Shown here: positions 30,497 to 42,019 of the stretch, piece after piece
Position numbering within the stretch: position 1 is the first letter of the stretch
How the letters are laid out: every line of letters begins with the position of its first letter
Assembly (NCBI GenBank): GCA_032622095.1
Contig: CP136066.1
Span: forward strand, 144,861,559-144,925,558
From: Siphonodentalium dalli
Lineage: Eukaryota; Mollusca; Scaphopoda; Gadilida; Siphonodentaliidae
Length of the DNA stretch: 64,000 nucleotides
Reading direction: 5' to 3'
Made by a program: the position numbers and the translations under genes
The notes under the pieces: model-generated
What the model was told of the DNA's origin: nothing
Seen by the model: only the letters and a program-made list of their open reading frames with translations
The model's database searches: none

Positions 30497-32327
30497 AAGA
30501 CAGCTTATTTTTTTTTTGAAAACCGTGTTGTAAAGGGTGGGTTGTTATCAGGTTAGGGGCGTTTCTCTCCATGCGGTTCAGAACGATTCTTTCAAGTATT
30601 TTGTATATGACTGGGAGTAAGGTGATGGCTCGGTAACTGTCGAACTTTGATTTCGATTTGCCCCCTCCCTTGTACAACGACACAATCACACCTAATTTAG
30701 CTCTTTTGGGGATATGTGAAAAACGAAGCATATATGAGAGTAGCTTTGCTAAGTGTATAATTAAGTGATGTCCACCATATATGATGTGTTCGTAACATAA
30801 TAAATCTGAGCCGGCAGCTTTGCCTCTTTTCAGTGATTTTAAGACCGTTGTCAGTTCTTCCATGGACACAGTGTATGTCATTATGTCATCGTATGGCCCA
30901 CGGTCGGGGTCATTTAAGAGATCAGACACCAGTTCATTAATGTCGTTAAAGAAAGAGTTGTCAAATTCATCGGACCTAAGCGGGGAATATAAAGTTTCAT
31001 AATAATTTGCCCATGCATCAGTTATTTCATTGCGTGTTCTAAGCGTGATGTCATCAACCACAAATATGCTGCTATTTGTCTCTTTTCGTTTAGATCTAAC
31101 CGAATTAAATTTTCTAAAAAATAGTTCCTGGTCCATTTCGGCAGCTTGATCTAATTTATTATTCTGGTCAGCTATGAATTTCGAATTGCATTTGCGTAAT
31201 TCTTTTCGAAATAATCGCTTTGATTCTTTATACAACGAGTAACTTTGGTGCGAGTGCCCTCTAGGCCTTCCCTCTGATAACCATGTGCTGCGATAAGAGC
31301 GCATTTCTCTGTGTAATTGTTTTAGTGAAGTATTCCAGTATGGTTTAAGAAAAGGCTTAAATGATTTTTTCGGGATTGTGAATTCAGCTGCAGTTTGAAT
31401 TGCTGCCACTGTTCTATCGTAAACAATGTCAAGCATTTCAGTATCAGACACATTGCAAACTGGTAAAGTTGCTTCTAGATTAGAATGGTAGCATGTCAGC
31501 ATGTTATTATTAGCCAGAAAGTTTCGCCAGTCCCAAGTCGGGCACCGCGTTTCAGTATCTATATTTACTCGATCACACGTAATCTCCATAAGGATTGGCC
31601 TGTGGTTAGAAGTGTTTTCCCCGTGATCATCAAGCACTACTACTCGGCGGACTCTGTGGAATTCATCATTATGTATTAATATATGATCAATGATAGTCCC
31701 ACATGTTCCGTCCGCGGGGACAAACGTTGTGAGACGATCTTCACAAAGAATTGAGTTGTTGGCGGACATATATCTACGAGCATTCAGCATATCCCGAAAA
31801 CATCGGTTACGCGAGTCTGTTTTCTCAAGATTTCCGTTGAAATCTCCAATAAAAATGACTTTACCTAAAGATGAATAGGCTATTATTAGATCAGAAACTT
31901 TCTCAAGATATTCTTTGTAAAATTCGACCGAATAGTTAGTCGATGGCAGATAGACTTGGAAAATATAAAGATAGTTGTGTTCTGAGAGCTGGATTTGGAT
32001 TCCAATTATTCGATCATCATTGTACTCTACAGTAGATATTACGCTATCGTAGCGTTTGTGCCAAAAAAGAGAGACGCCACCTTTGTACCTGCCACGCTGT
32101 AAAGGTATTCGATGTGAGAAATCGCAAACAGCGAAATATGAATAATGTTTGCTGATAGCCTCAAGAAATGAGACATTGTGTTCCGGTAACCAATGTTCAC
32201 TAATTCCGAAAATGTCTATCGACTCGTCCGATAACAACCGACTGAGGTAACTACTGCTCCCTATTATACCTGTGGCATTCCATGTGCCTATTTTCAAAGA
32301 GCATCTTGTGGAAGACATTGTTAACAA
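30447..32327 (-). CDS. LINE endonuclease and N-terminal reverse transcriptase (ORF2)
   Basis: 626 codons. The N-terminal 230 residues are an apurinic-type endonuclease: WNATG near 15, SEHW near 43, IGDFNGN near 161, and DDH...SNHRP near 235 in place of the usual SDH. The reverse transcriptase begins with a GKAAGSD-type block near residue 513 and FDSYRAITLLPVIYKILE near 570, then runs into QHGFQ. There the frame is lost at a run of nine A. It nicks target DNA and starts reverse transcription. The break could be a single-base slip in the genome or assembly, or a site of programmed shifting. Confidence 0.85.
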   Translation of the reverse strand: MLTMSSTRCSLKIGTWNATGIIGSSSYLSRLLSDESIDIFGISEHWLPEHNVSFLEAISKHYSYFAVCDFSHRIPLQRGRYKGGVSLFWHKRYDSVISTVEYNDDRIIGIQIQLSEHNYLYIFQVYLPSTNYSVEFYKEYLEKVSDLIIAYSSLGKVIFIGDFNGNLEKTDSRNRCFRDMLNARRYMSANNSILCEDRLTTFVPADGTCGTIIDHILIHNDEFHRVRRVVVLDDHGENTSNHRPILMEITCDRVNIDTETRCPTWDWRNFLANNNMLTCYHSNLEATLPVCNVSDTEMLDIVYDRTVAAIQTAAEFTIPKKSFKPFLKPYWNTSLKQLHREMRSYRSTWLSEGRPRGHSHQSYSLYKESKRLFRKELRKCNSKFIADQNNKLDQAAEMDQELFFRKFNSVRSKRKETNSSIFVVDDITLRTRNEITDAWANYYETLYSPLRSDEFDNSFFNDINELVSDLLNDPDRGPYDDIMTYTVSMEELTTVLKSLKRGKAAGSDLLCYEHIIYGGHHLIIHLAKLLSYMLRFSHIPKRAKLGVIVSLYKGGGKSKSKFDSYRAITLLPVIYKILERIVLNRMERNAPNLITTHPLQHGFQKKNKLSYVIIHNSGKHFVCRGK

Positions 32328-32447
32328 TAATTATTGTTATTTATAATGACAGTGAGTTATAAATATGATATTGATCTGAATAAATTAATATGTCTTGTAT
32401 GTATTGATTTCTATGAGCTTAAATTAAAGTAGATTAATAATCTAGAG

Positions 32448-33797
32448 TTATTCTTCTTGTTCGGCAAAACCGCCACTCACATTGATACTATTTATATCAA
32501 CACTGTCTCTGCTGTGGTATGAAGATCGCCTGTGATGCGTGTAGTCATCATGTCGATGTGAGTGCCAATGTGGTCTTCTATATGAGTCATTCTTTTCGAA
32601 ATTTTGTTGAGACAGCCAATATCGACAGAATGCATTACCATGCCAGAAATAGTTCTCGAATACCACAGACACATCATCGCGATGCACATTGATTCTTGCT
32701 GATACGAATTTCGAGTTATTTCGGCTTCTCATTATCCTTACAATGGAGAAGCGAACACCAAAGTGATCCAAGTGATTCGCCAAGTCTTCATTTGTTGTGT
32801 CAGTTGGAAGATTACCGACAAACACGCGTTTTGTTTTTATCGGACCGTTGTTTCTGTGTCGTCTCTCTCCATGACTGTTGTTTGGAACCGAGGAACTATG
32901 AGTTGGTGTTCTACTCGTATTTATGTGGTCGAGATTGGTAGTGTTGTTGTTGTTGTTGTTGTTGTAGTTGTTGTTGTTCATGTTGTTACGACTTTTGTCG
33001 ACTGTACTTCCAGTAGTAACATTCCCTGGTCCAATTACTTCTAGGAAGAATCTCTTCAGTGCACTTCTGCCTGCCATATTGAAATGAATTCCTTTGCGGT
33101 CTTTCGCTTTGCTCTTATACAGCTCGTCCCTGATTCCATTCGCGGATGCAAAAACTTCAGACGTATCCACAAATTCAAAATTTGCATTTCGATCACACAA
33201 GGAAGAGATAACATCGTTAACAGCATAAACTGCAGAGTTGTGGTCATCAGTTTCAGGATCATGATCATTTCCTTTTCTCTGTGGCACACTGCATAGAACA
33301 ATCTTGGCATTTGGCAGCAGCGTGTTAATTTTAGTAACAGATTCTGTAATGTTCAAGACAACGGGTGTGACATTATACCTGTGTTTTGTTATATCGTTGG
33401 TACCGAGGTGAATGACGACAGAGGTCACATTGCCCAGCGCATTCCCTACTACGGGATCTCTCGCTATTGACTCCAAAAGAACAGATATGTCACCGTAACT
33501 GGCTCCGCTCACAGAATAGTTTTTAACATTGGGGTTTTCAAGGTCAATTCCAGCACAGTTACTTGCGCCCAATATAACAGTGTCAACAGTCTCATGAACT
33601 GATGGAGAGATGTCACCAGATAGGTTAGATTTGGAATCAGAATATTCATCTTCATTAGTGTTGGAACATGGTGCATGGTGTGAAGAAGGTGAAAAGACCA
33701 TAGATGGGTCCGACGATATTGACATATTCTGGAAGTAAGCTGGCGATTTTATTGCTCGTATAACATTGTAAGCGAACTTGTTCAATTCACCGAACAT
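32448..33797 (-). CDS. LINE ORF1: SGNH/GDSL hydrolase plus RRM
   Basis: 449 codons. Residues about 70-270 form an SGNH hydrolase-like domain: ILGAS (block I, Ser79), SGASYGD (block II), HLGTND (block III) and D-x2-GIHFN with the catalytic His (block V). An Asn-rich linker from AAC repeats follows. Then comes an RNA-recognition motif at about 325-395 with RVFVGNLP (RNP2) and KFVSARINV (RNP1-like), and a basic His/Arg tail. ORF1 esterases are known from CR1 elements; an RRM is known from L1/I-type ORF1 proteins. The protein probably binds element RNA. The frame stays open upstream of ATG 33,797 to the junction at 33,834, so the N-terminus may be missing. Confidence 0.8.
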   Translation of the reverse strand: MFGELNKFAYNVIRAIKSPAYFQNMSISSDPSMVFSPSSHHAPCSNTNEDEYSDSKSNLSGDISPSVHETVDTVILGASNCAGIDLENPNVKNYSVSGASYGDISVLLESIARDPVVGNALGNVTSVVIHLGTNDITKHRYNVTPVVLNITESVTKINTLLPNAKIVLCSVPQRKGNDHDPETDDHNSAVYAVNDVISSLCDRNANFEFVDTSEVFASANGIRDELYKSKAKDRKGIHFNMAGRSALKRFFLEVIGPGNVTTGSTVDKSRNNMNNNNYNNNNNNNTTNLDHINTSRTPTHSSSVPNNSHGERRHRNNGPIKTKRVFVGNLPTDTTNEDLANHLDHFGVRFSIVRIMRSRNNSKFVSARINVHRDDVSVVFENYFWHGNAFCRYWLSQQNFEKNDSYRRPHWHSHRHDDYTHHRRSSYHSRDSVDINSINVSGGFAEQEE

Positions 33798-33834
33798 ATG
33801 AGCAGAGAAGGTATTCAGGTCGCTTGTCCAAGCT

Positions 33835-36196
33835 TCGGATTGAGTACCTTTAAATTTTCCGAGAAATTCGGGTTTGAAGTTTTGGTCGCTCAGTTTTCAT
33901 ATTTGCTTTGTTCTCGCCGCTTTGGAACTATGCGAATATTATCCATGACATCGACATACACCTAGATGTGACACTTCACAGTGTAATATGCACTCCATCC
34001 AGGGGGGGGGGGCGAATTTTTTTTTACGAGACGTGAGGTAGGGGGGGGGGGTAGGTGGGTACCCGAGGCCGGAAACAGTTTTTGACCACTTTTTTTTGCA
34101 TTTTTTGTTCATTGACATATTTTCAACTGTTTTAAACATATTTGTTTATATGTTGTGGCTTGTTGCAATATGAGAAGCACTTTTATATTCAATATTGTTA
34201 TAATTACCCCCCCCCCCCCCATAAGTTGATATAAAATGGAAAATAGTGAATATTGTGGGGGTGGGTCCCAAAATTTTCATTGATTTTATTTTTGCGTGCA
34301 ATTTTTTTTTATTTTGTCTGTTTCAGCTTGCTTGGCAGTTTTTACAATGAAAATTGTCTAGTTCACGGTGTAGCTCAATAAAAAAATACTTCCGATAGCT
34401 CTAGGGTAGGGTGAACTTAATGCAGTCTGACAATATCAGCTAACAACTCATGACAGAATATTAATTACAATAATTCTTAGACTCTAAATTTATTCATACA
34501 GTTAGTTGATGCATGAGTGTAATGTATGAAATAAGTATTTGTATCAGTGTTTGTACACTAAAATTGATTGCATATCAGCATATGTGATACAATTATGGCC
34601 ATGTGACACTCAACGCAGGGCAACTCATTTTATTTTTAACCCTTCGAACACTATGGCCCCAGAGCATTAGTAGCACCCTGGCGCGGGGCTCCCACTCGTT
34701 CTGTATCTGTATCTGTAGATATTACAGTGCAGGAACCAATTCTGGTTGTAGACGCACTGGTCCAGGTGCTACCACGGCCGAGTGACTTTATAACCCTGTG
34801 GTGACTCCAGTAGCGTTCTTTAACGTGCACACACCGAAGCGTGTACACGGGTCAGCCATTAATTTCCGCGCCCGATCGGACAGCGTACTGCACCCACGAC
34901 AACATACCTGGGCAAGTGTTGTAATGGGGGGAAGTCGGCATTTTGCATTCGGATCTTTATTCAGTGATCTCGAATGAGACTTTTCAGCCTGACAAACTTG
35001 GTATCTGACCGAGTTCTGATTTTTGTCAGAATACCCTGACCAGGTTGTGAACCCCGGTCCGCTAGCACGAGAGACCAGTACGCTACCTCTCGGCTATACC
35101 GACTTCCCTATCAAATAACCGCCGGTATTCTCAGTGTATCAGCATAATGTATAGTTAATAATATATAGTAGACACAGGTAGACATATAATAGTAAATCAA
35201 GAGTACAACCGGTATACCGTAAACAGAAGACCAAATTGGAGTTATCTTCCCTACACCAACACAATGACGTTACGCTTACTGTGACCTCATCTCCACGGTC
35301 ACATGTCACTAAAGTGCACATCTGTGTATATGGATTTGGCACTAAATTGACCATCCGCGTTAACTCAAAGGGTTAAACAATATTTTAGGCCTAGTCCTAA
35401 GTCATAATGCGAGGTCGCGGTCGGTGGCATACATAAAAGCTAATTCATATGCACATTTTCCTTTTTGGTATTACTATAGGCTCTAGGCCTACTAGTTGAT
35501 GCTGGTTGATGTCTGAAAAAAAGATAAATTTAATTTTGTGTAATTTTGTATTCTATTATATAGGCCCTAACACTGGCCCTAGTTATTTTTTGTTGTCATT
35601 CCAGGGGATTCAACATATTTTTCATCTACTCACACAGATGAATAGGCTGGGTTATAAATTTGCCAATATAATCACATCATATTCTACCTTATGCTTAGAG
35701 TTCAATTTAGTTGAGATTATCGCTGATTACTGCTGATTATCGCATAAATATCAGCCAAGAAAATATTTGTCTTGTACATGTTTGTAAACAGGAAGTAACA
35801 TTTAATTTGGTCTTTCAATATAGAGGGATCAATATAGAGCGGTTGGCCGTTTTTACAGAGGGGACCAACATAAAGCGTTGGGGTTTTTGGGTGGGTGTCT
35901 AAAATTTTATGAAAAAAAAAATGCAAGAAAGGGTGGGTGGGTGTAAAAAAATGGCAATGTAAAAAAAACCCACCCCCACGTCTAGCAACTTTGTTACGCC
36001 CCCCCCCCCCGCTCCATCGCTAGAAAACGACGAAAACGTGTTTGGAGATACGACTTTTACGGAACATAGTGCGAGTGCGATTATAATGCTGTATAGTAGG
36101 AGATACAACATTGATGCACGCAAACGAAATCGTCGTAATTGTGTGTAATAGTGCCGAATGTAAAAGTTATAGTTGAAAACTCTCCAGATAATATAT
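33835..36196 (+). repeat. 2.36-kb direct repeat, copy 2
   Basis: Begins TCGGATTGAGTACC and ends CCAGATAATATAT exactly as copy 1 does at the other side of the LINE. It carries its own TTAA element (34,640-35,372) and SINE. The sequence to its right (AGTCGTTCTGAATG) continues as the presumed original flank. Confidence 0.9.
34640..35372. mobile_element. TTAA-type element with SINE, duplicate
   Basis: Duplicate of 26,765-27,497, flanked by TTAA at 34,636-34,639 and 35,373-35,376. It was copied as part of the larger block and is not an independent insertion. Confidence 0.6.
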
Positions 36197-36355
36197 AGTC
36201 GTTCTGAATGTATCCCAAATTCATGTACATGAATCTTGTATACGCAGAACTATGGTGCATTTTAAAACGTCAGTACTATACTAGAGCGTGACACAGACAG
36301 GACCACGTTACCACACATCGGGAAGATGATGTGATTGGGACAAGAACCAGTCTAA

Positions 36356-36800
36356 CCCTTTACCCAACAAAACGGCCAAAAACGCCCAAATAAAGCTTCA
36401 ACAGCCTAAAATATCTTCGGTCTGTCTCAATAACACCATACAATATGGATATCATTGGAACCGGTTCATTGACCACATTGTGATGGTTACAGTTATGCAC
36501 TGTGCCAATGCATTCTCTTATATATGCGAATCGACCATAGGTCGCCTCGCATATATAAGAGAATGCATTGGCCTAAAACAAATCTTTTTTAAAACTTTTT
36601 ACCATTTTTTCTTACTTTCTTTAACAATTTTATAATTTTTTCTTACATTTTTTATAATATTTTTCTACATTCTTTGACAATTTTATCATTTTTAATATGT
36701 GTTAAGCCAATGCATTCTCTAATATATGCGAGGCGACCTATGGTCGACTCGCATATATAAGAGAATGCGTTGGCACAGGGCCGTTCTGTTGGGTAAAGGG
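36356..36800. mobile_element. TTAA-type MITE with two hairpins
   Basis: Termini CCCTTTACCCAACA and TGTTGGGTAAAGGG are complementary over about 22 bases with one or two mismatches. The right flank is TTAA (36,801-36,804), the left CTAA. Two internal hairpins (36,504-36,572 and 36,706-36,774) share GCATTCTCT and TATATGCGA stems. Confidence 0.7.
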
Positions 36801-36959
36801 TTAAAAGTATAATGAAATGCAACTGTACAGTATACCTCCCATTGAAGAAACATTTTAGGTCGGAAATAAATCACAAACAGGAAAACGTGAATTATCAACT
36901 TGAAATGACATCAAATATAAGTGTCTTGTACGTGCACGCTTGAAAGCATCATTAATTAT

Positions 36960-38115
36960 ACACAATCCGATTAAATGCCTCTAAATTACTACTTCTTTGG
37001 GTTCGGGAGTAATACATATTTGATTCGAGTCGAAGAACCCACACACCAAAGCTCCGAGTGATCAGATATCGATTTATGAAATGTGTTATATTTCAGCACA
37101 GTAGCTTAACACAAAATCGTTCACTTTTGGATTAAAGCATGAAACGTTCAGGGTTGGTTTGGTATGTTGTCCACATCAACCAGTTAGCTGGTTCCAGGAT
37201 TTTGGTGACCCCTTGGCCTTCAAATTGACCGTGACATTTCGAAAATTGGAGATTTAGTGGTATCTATTTCATATCAAATATAAATGGCTGTAATAAACGA
37301 TATATAGCCACTGAAGATTGTCGAAGCGATACCATGGATGTCCGCCTTTGTATCCACATTCAATTTGTCTACGATAATCCAAAATGGCCGCCATAATGGA
37401 CGGCAAAATTACAAAATTTGACGTTTTTTCACTAATATCTTTAAAATCAGTTTCTGCTTTTTGGAACTGTTTGAGAATTGTAGCTTTGTTTTGTATTGGT
37501 CATGTTAACTGAACATTGGAAGCAATGAAATGTTACATTCATGGGCTCCCTGCATGCTACCACCAATCCCTTAAAAATTCGATTTGACAAAGCACGGTAT
37601 AAATATTCACTAAAATTCACCATTGGGATTTTAGTCATATTTCGTCAATAAATGGGAAGAACTGTGCAATCTGAGTGACAAATTCCATTTCTTATGAATA
37701 TTCCAACTCAATTGTACTCAAATTGTCACTTTGGATCAACATGGCTGCCAAAATGACAGCCAAAATATGGAAAAAATGTAAATATTGCCCCCAGCGAGTC
37801 ATGCAACCGCATACAAGTTGTGGTTGATGAAAAAATTACTATTCTGTCTTATAGATATTGAATACGACCAGTTCTGATGCACCTTGGTTAAGTGTTACTA
37901 TTATAAACACCTACCAGAATTATTGGATTTTTCTATCACAAACTTGACATCAAAATCGGCAAAAATTCACTTTTCAGGTTAAGACAATTTTCGCAAGTAA
38001 AATGGAACTATCTTTGGTATCGAAGGTGTATATTGTTTTGATCTGTCTTAAATGGGTCACACTGATCTGTTTTTGGACATGGTTTGCAAAATGGCAACCA
38101 AATCTCTCTATGTAT
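36960..38115. repeat. Diverged repeats around 37 kb
   Basis: 36,965-37,090 matches 25,575-25,700. From 37,200 to 37,800 two diverged units recur, with words such as AAAATGGCCGCCATAATGG against CATGGCTGCCAAAATGACAG. No gene. Confidence 0.4.
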
Positions 38116-38119
38116 ATAT

Positions 38120-38146
38120 ATATCTTCTTATATCTATATTTGCGAA

Positions 38147-38181
<35 letters not shown>

Positions 38182-40499
38182 GTTCTATAGAAATGTACAG
38201 GGGACCATCTAGATGATGCCAAAGGGGTCTACTAGGAGTAGCTTTTTACGAGAAAGATAATGGTCAGGATTAGAATTTTCTAAAGTGACGCCGTTGTTGT
38301 CAGGGGCAGAAAAGGGGGAGGGGAAGAAACAAAATTTGTCGCCGATTGCCACCAAACTTATATATAATCATCCCCATAATATGAGGAATCTAATGGTGTG
38401 GTTTAAATATGGCAAAAGTCGCGCTGTTCACGTCAGGGGTCCCCGGAAGGGGGAGGGGCAGATTTTTGTTCTGTCGCCGATTGTCACGAAACTTACATAT
38501 AATCATCCCCATGATATGAAGAATCCAACGGTGTGGTTTAAATATGTCAAAAGTGGCGTCGTTCGAGTCAGGGATGCACGGAAGGGGAGAGGGGCACCAA
38601 AATTGATAAAACTAATTTTAGCGCCGATTTCCACCAAATTGATATATATTCTTCTTCGTGATACAAGGAATCTAATTGTGCGATTTAACAACGCCAAATT
38701 GTTGTCTTTTGGTGAGAGATTGGGAGGGGGTGGGCACTAAATTTGATAATAATTGGTTTAGTCGCCGATGGCCACCACACTTATACAAAATCATCCCTAT
38801 GGTATGAAGAGTCTAATGGTGGGGCTTATATCTGTCAAATGTGGCATCATTCGAGTCAGGTTTGCATTGAATGGGACAGGGGCACCAAAATTGATGCACA
38901 ATTATTTTACCGCCAATTTCCACCAAATTGATACACGTTCTTATCCATGCTAACGAGGAATCTAATCGTGTGATTTAAAGACGCCATAGTGGTGCTGTTT
39001 GGGTGAGAGATGGGGAGGGGACGGATTGGCACCAAATTTTATTAAAAAAAAATTGTTTAGTCGCCGATTATAACCAAACTTATAAACAATCATCTCCATG
39101 ATATCAGGAGTGCAATCTTGTGGTTTAAGGATGTCACAAGTGGGTTCATTCGAGGCAGTGGTGTATAGAGATGAGAGGGACACAAAAAATGATATATATA
39201 TGTTTAGTGCCGATTTCCACCAAATTGATACATATTCTTCTCGGTGATACGAGGAATCTTATCGTGTGGTTTAGATACACCAAATTGATGCCCTATGGGT
39301 GAGAGCTATGGGGGACCTTAAATTTTATACGAATTTGTATACTCGCCAATTTTCACCAATTTCATGTATATGCATCTCTAATGAGTCTTAGTGTGTGCAG
39401 CTTGAGTCCGAAATAGGGACGGGAGGGTCACCAAAACTGATACAAAATATTTTTAGTACCAATTACCATCAAATTCAGATGGTTCTTTTCAAATGATACA
39501 AGAAATCAAATCGTGCTGTCTGTCCGTCTGTCTTTCTGTCAGTCGGTGTGCGTTCTATATATAACTTCACGCGGTACAATCGAGATGGCACAAGGCGTTC
39601 TAAGAGAGGTAACTTTTTACAAGGAATATAATGGTGCGGGTTAAAATTTTCTAAAATGACGCTGTTGGTGTCAGGGGAAGAAACGGGGAAGGTCGGCAAA
39701 ATTAAAAAAATATGGTGGGTGAAATAGTTTTGTCGCCGATTTCCACCAAACGAATACATAATCACCTTCGCAATATGGCGTTGTTCGAGTCAGCGTTGCA
39801 TCAACAATTGATTTAATAAACTATTTTTAGCCCAGATTTCCACCAAATTGATATATTATTCTTCTCTATGATACGAGGAATATGATCGTGTGAATTAAAG
39901 ACGCCAAATTGCTGTCGTTTGGGTGAGAGATGTGGGGTCATAACTATTCCCAGAATTTGTTTAGTTGCTGATTACCACCAAACATATATATAATCATCGC
40001 CAGTATATCATGCATCCACGAGTCTAATGGGCCTGGTTTAAGTATGTCAAAAGAGGCAAAAGCTGATACAAATATATTTGGCACCAATTTCCACCAAATT
40101 CATACACGTTTTTCTCTAATGATATCTTCTTAACTTTAATTTATATGGGGATGGCAATCAGAGCATTCACACAATGAGCTAGCAAAAAGAGATACATATA
40201 ATAAGAAGCATTAAACGTATATTTATCATTCTATTGAAGAGATACATATATTCGTGCAAACTGAGAGACCTCGAACCGTCAGAGGATTGCATATATATTA
40301 TAACAAAAGTGAGTCTGTTCCATTCAATAGAGTTTCCACAAAAAAGTTACAATTTGTCACGAGATATGGAAGGCTGTCTTTTTTATGAGAAAACGTATAA
40401 CACTTTAAGCAAGGGCATTTTCTATTACCAACAAATATCCACAGCATACAGATGGTTTCACATCGCATTAACCTGGGCAACGCCGGGTAACCCTGCTAG
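38120..40499 (+). mobile_element. Helitron-like element with internal tandem array
   Basis: The right end has a hairpin (ACCTGGGCAACGCCGGGT, 40,471-40,488) and then CTAG (40,496-40,499) followed by T. The interior is ten or so diverged units of about 200 bases (38,280-40,130) built on CCACCAAATTGATA, GATACGAGGAATCTAAT and GGGTGAGAGATGGGG-type words. A TCTG tetramer head (38,148-38,180) is repeated near 39,517. No Rep-helicase frame is visible. The unit family recurs inverted near 62,550-62,850. The left boundary is approximate. Confidence 0.5.
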
Positions 40500-41515
40500 T
40501 GTTCTATATATACCAATACCCGCTCACACGACCATTCATACACTCCATATTTGCATATACACCTCACTCATGACAATATACTAATAACCACATTCGTGGT
40601 CATATAGTCAATCATTGTTAACCAATTCACATCACCATTGGCCATATGGTTACTCCATATACACATATTGGCCATACCAATGGTCATATAGCCACTAAAG
40701 ATTTACACCCCACCCATGCCTATAAAGTCACTCCAGGTATACATTTACACCTCACCAGTGGTCATGCAGCTTTCAAGACATACCAATACCCTGCTCATCA
40801 CCTTCACCGTTGGCCATACGGTCACTCCATGTATACCTATTGACCACACCCATGACCATATCGCCACTCAATATCTACATATACACTCCACTCATGACCA
40901 TATAGTCACTCCAGTTGTACGTATACACCTCACTAATTGCCGTACAACACTGCAAGACATACCAGTACCCTGTACACCACCTCACCTATGGCCATATGGT
41001 ATCTCCCTCATACGTTTGTGCCACATACATGGCATATAACCATTCAAGATATACATATACACCCCACACATGGCCATAGAGTCATTCCATGTATACATAT
41101 ACACCTCTGCATTGGATGGGTACACCAATACCACACGGCCATTTGTATACTCCAGACTTGCATATACACATCACACATGACAATTCAACCATTCGTTGTA
41201 TACTCATACATCCGATCAATGATCATACAGCGACTCCCCTATATATACCCCCTAATGACAATACACCAACAGCAAAGATGCACATACATACCATATAATC
41301 CTATGATCACAATGACACTTCATATATACAAACACGCCCGCCAATGACCATTCATCTATAAATGTATGCATATACACTTCAACAATCATGACCATACAGC
41401 CGTTCCATGTACACCTATAATTATTATACCCATAAGTATACAACCACTCCGTATTTGTCCATACACCCACCCATGACCATACAACCAACATATGTATACA
41501 TATACACCCATCCAT
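40500..41515. repeat. CCATATAGTCACTCC minisatellite
   Basis: About 1 kb of diverged units of roughly 50 bases, such as GACCATATAGTCACTCC, GTATACATATACACC and CATACCAATACCC. The His/Thr/Ile-rich ORFs in all frames are artefacts of the repeat. It starts directly at the Helitron-like end. Confidence 0.75.
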
Positions 41516-41529
41516 GACAGAAGGTATCA

Positions 41530-41615
41530 CCCCCCCCTGAATCCTGAATACGAGTTAATTTTGGGGGGTGAATCCTGAATACGAGTTAATTTTGGGGGGT
41601 GAATCCTGAATACAT
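41530..41615. repeat. 34-bp tandem repeat
   Basis: Three units of TGAATCCTGAATACGAGTTA plus a TTTTGGGGGG tail. Confidence 0.75.
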
Positions 41616-41938
41616 GTTAAGAAATAATATGCGATAAATGACATAAAAATTGACTGTTTTAATATCAGACAGATACAAGCAGAAGTTTCATAGACACATT
41701 ATGATGCCGGTCGCGTGTGAGGCCGTTATGATACCATCAATGATACTTTATGATCAGGGACGTGGCTACTAGCTAGAGGGTTTCCGTTGGGGGTGTCCAC
41801 CTTGGGAAATTCCAACTGCACCCCCCCCCCCCTCCTTGAGTCAGAATCAGACCGAACACAAGTTTTGCATAATTCCATTTGCACCCCCCTTGCGCCTCAG
41901 TGTTTAGGCCTAATATCCTATATCTTCATAAACCATGG

Positions 41939-41941
<3 letters not shown>

Positions 41942-41970
<29 letters not shown>
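41942..41970. repeat. TA dinucleotide run
   Basis: Pure alternating TA of nearly 30 bases. Confidence 0.9.
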
Positions 41971-41972
<2 letters not shown>

Positions 41973-42019
41973 CCGGTATAAGACCATTCAGATATTTTAA
42001 CCTGAAACATTGCATAAAT

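Larger units (their letters stand above)
28326..33834 (-). mobile_element. CR1/L2-like LINE, 5.5 kb
   Basis: Minus-strand order: ORF1 (SGNH hydrolase plus RRM), ORF2 (apurinic endonuclease, reverse transcriptase, C-terminal Cys/His motif), then a 3' region with GAT-type trinucleotide repeats. The terminal TAA/ATA microsatellite lies at the 28,326 side. No LTRs and no poly(A) tail, as in CR1-like elements. The ORF1 frame is open upstream of its ATG to the junction, so the element is probably 5'-truncated. ORF2 is interrupted twice by frame changes. Confidence 0.85.

Noticed and set aside
25959-36196. An LTR retrotransposon, taking the 2.36-kb repeats as LTRs
   Set aside because: The interior has an apurinic-type endonuclease LINE reading right to left, no primer-binding site or gag-pol, and the repeats contain a MITE and a SINE instead of promoter and polyadenylation signals.
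40500-41347. Overlapping ORFs of 65-136 codons
   Set aside because: Shadows of a 50-base minisatellite in several frames.
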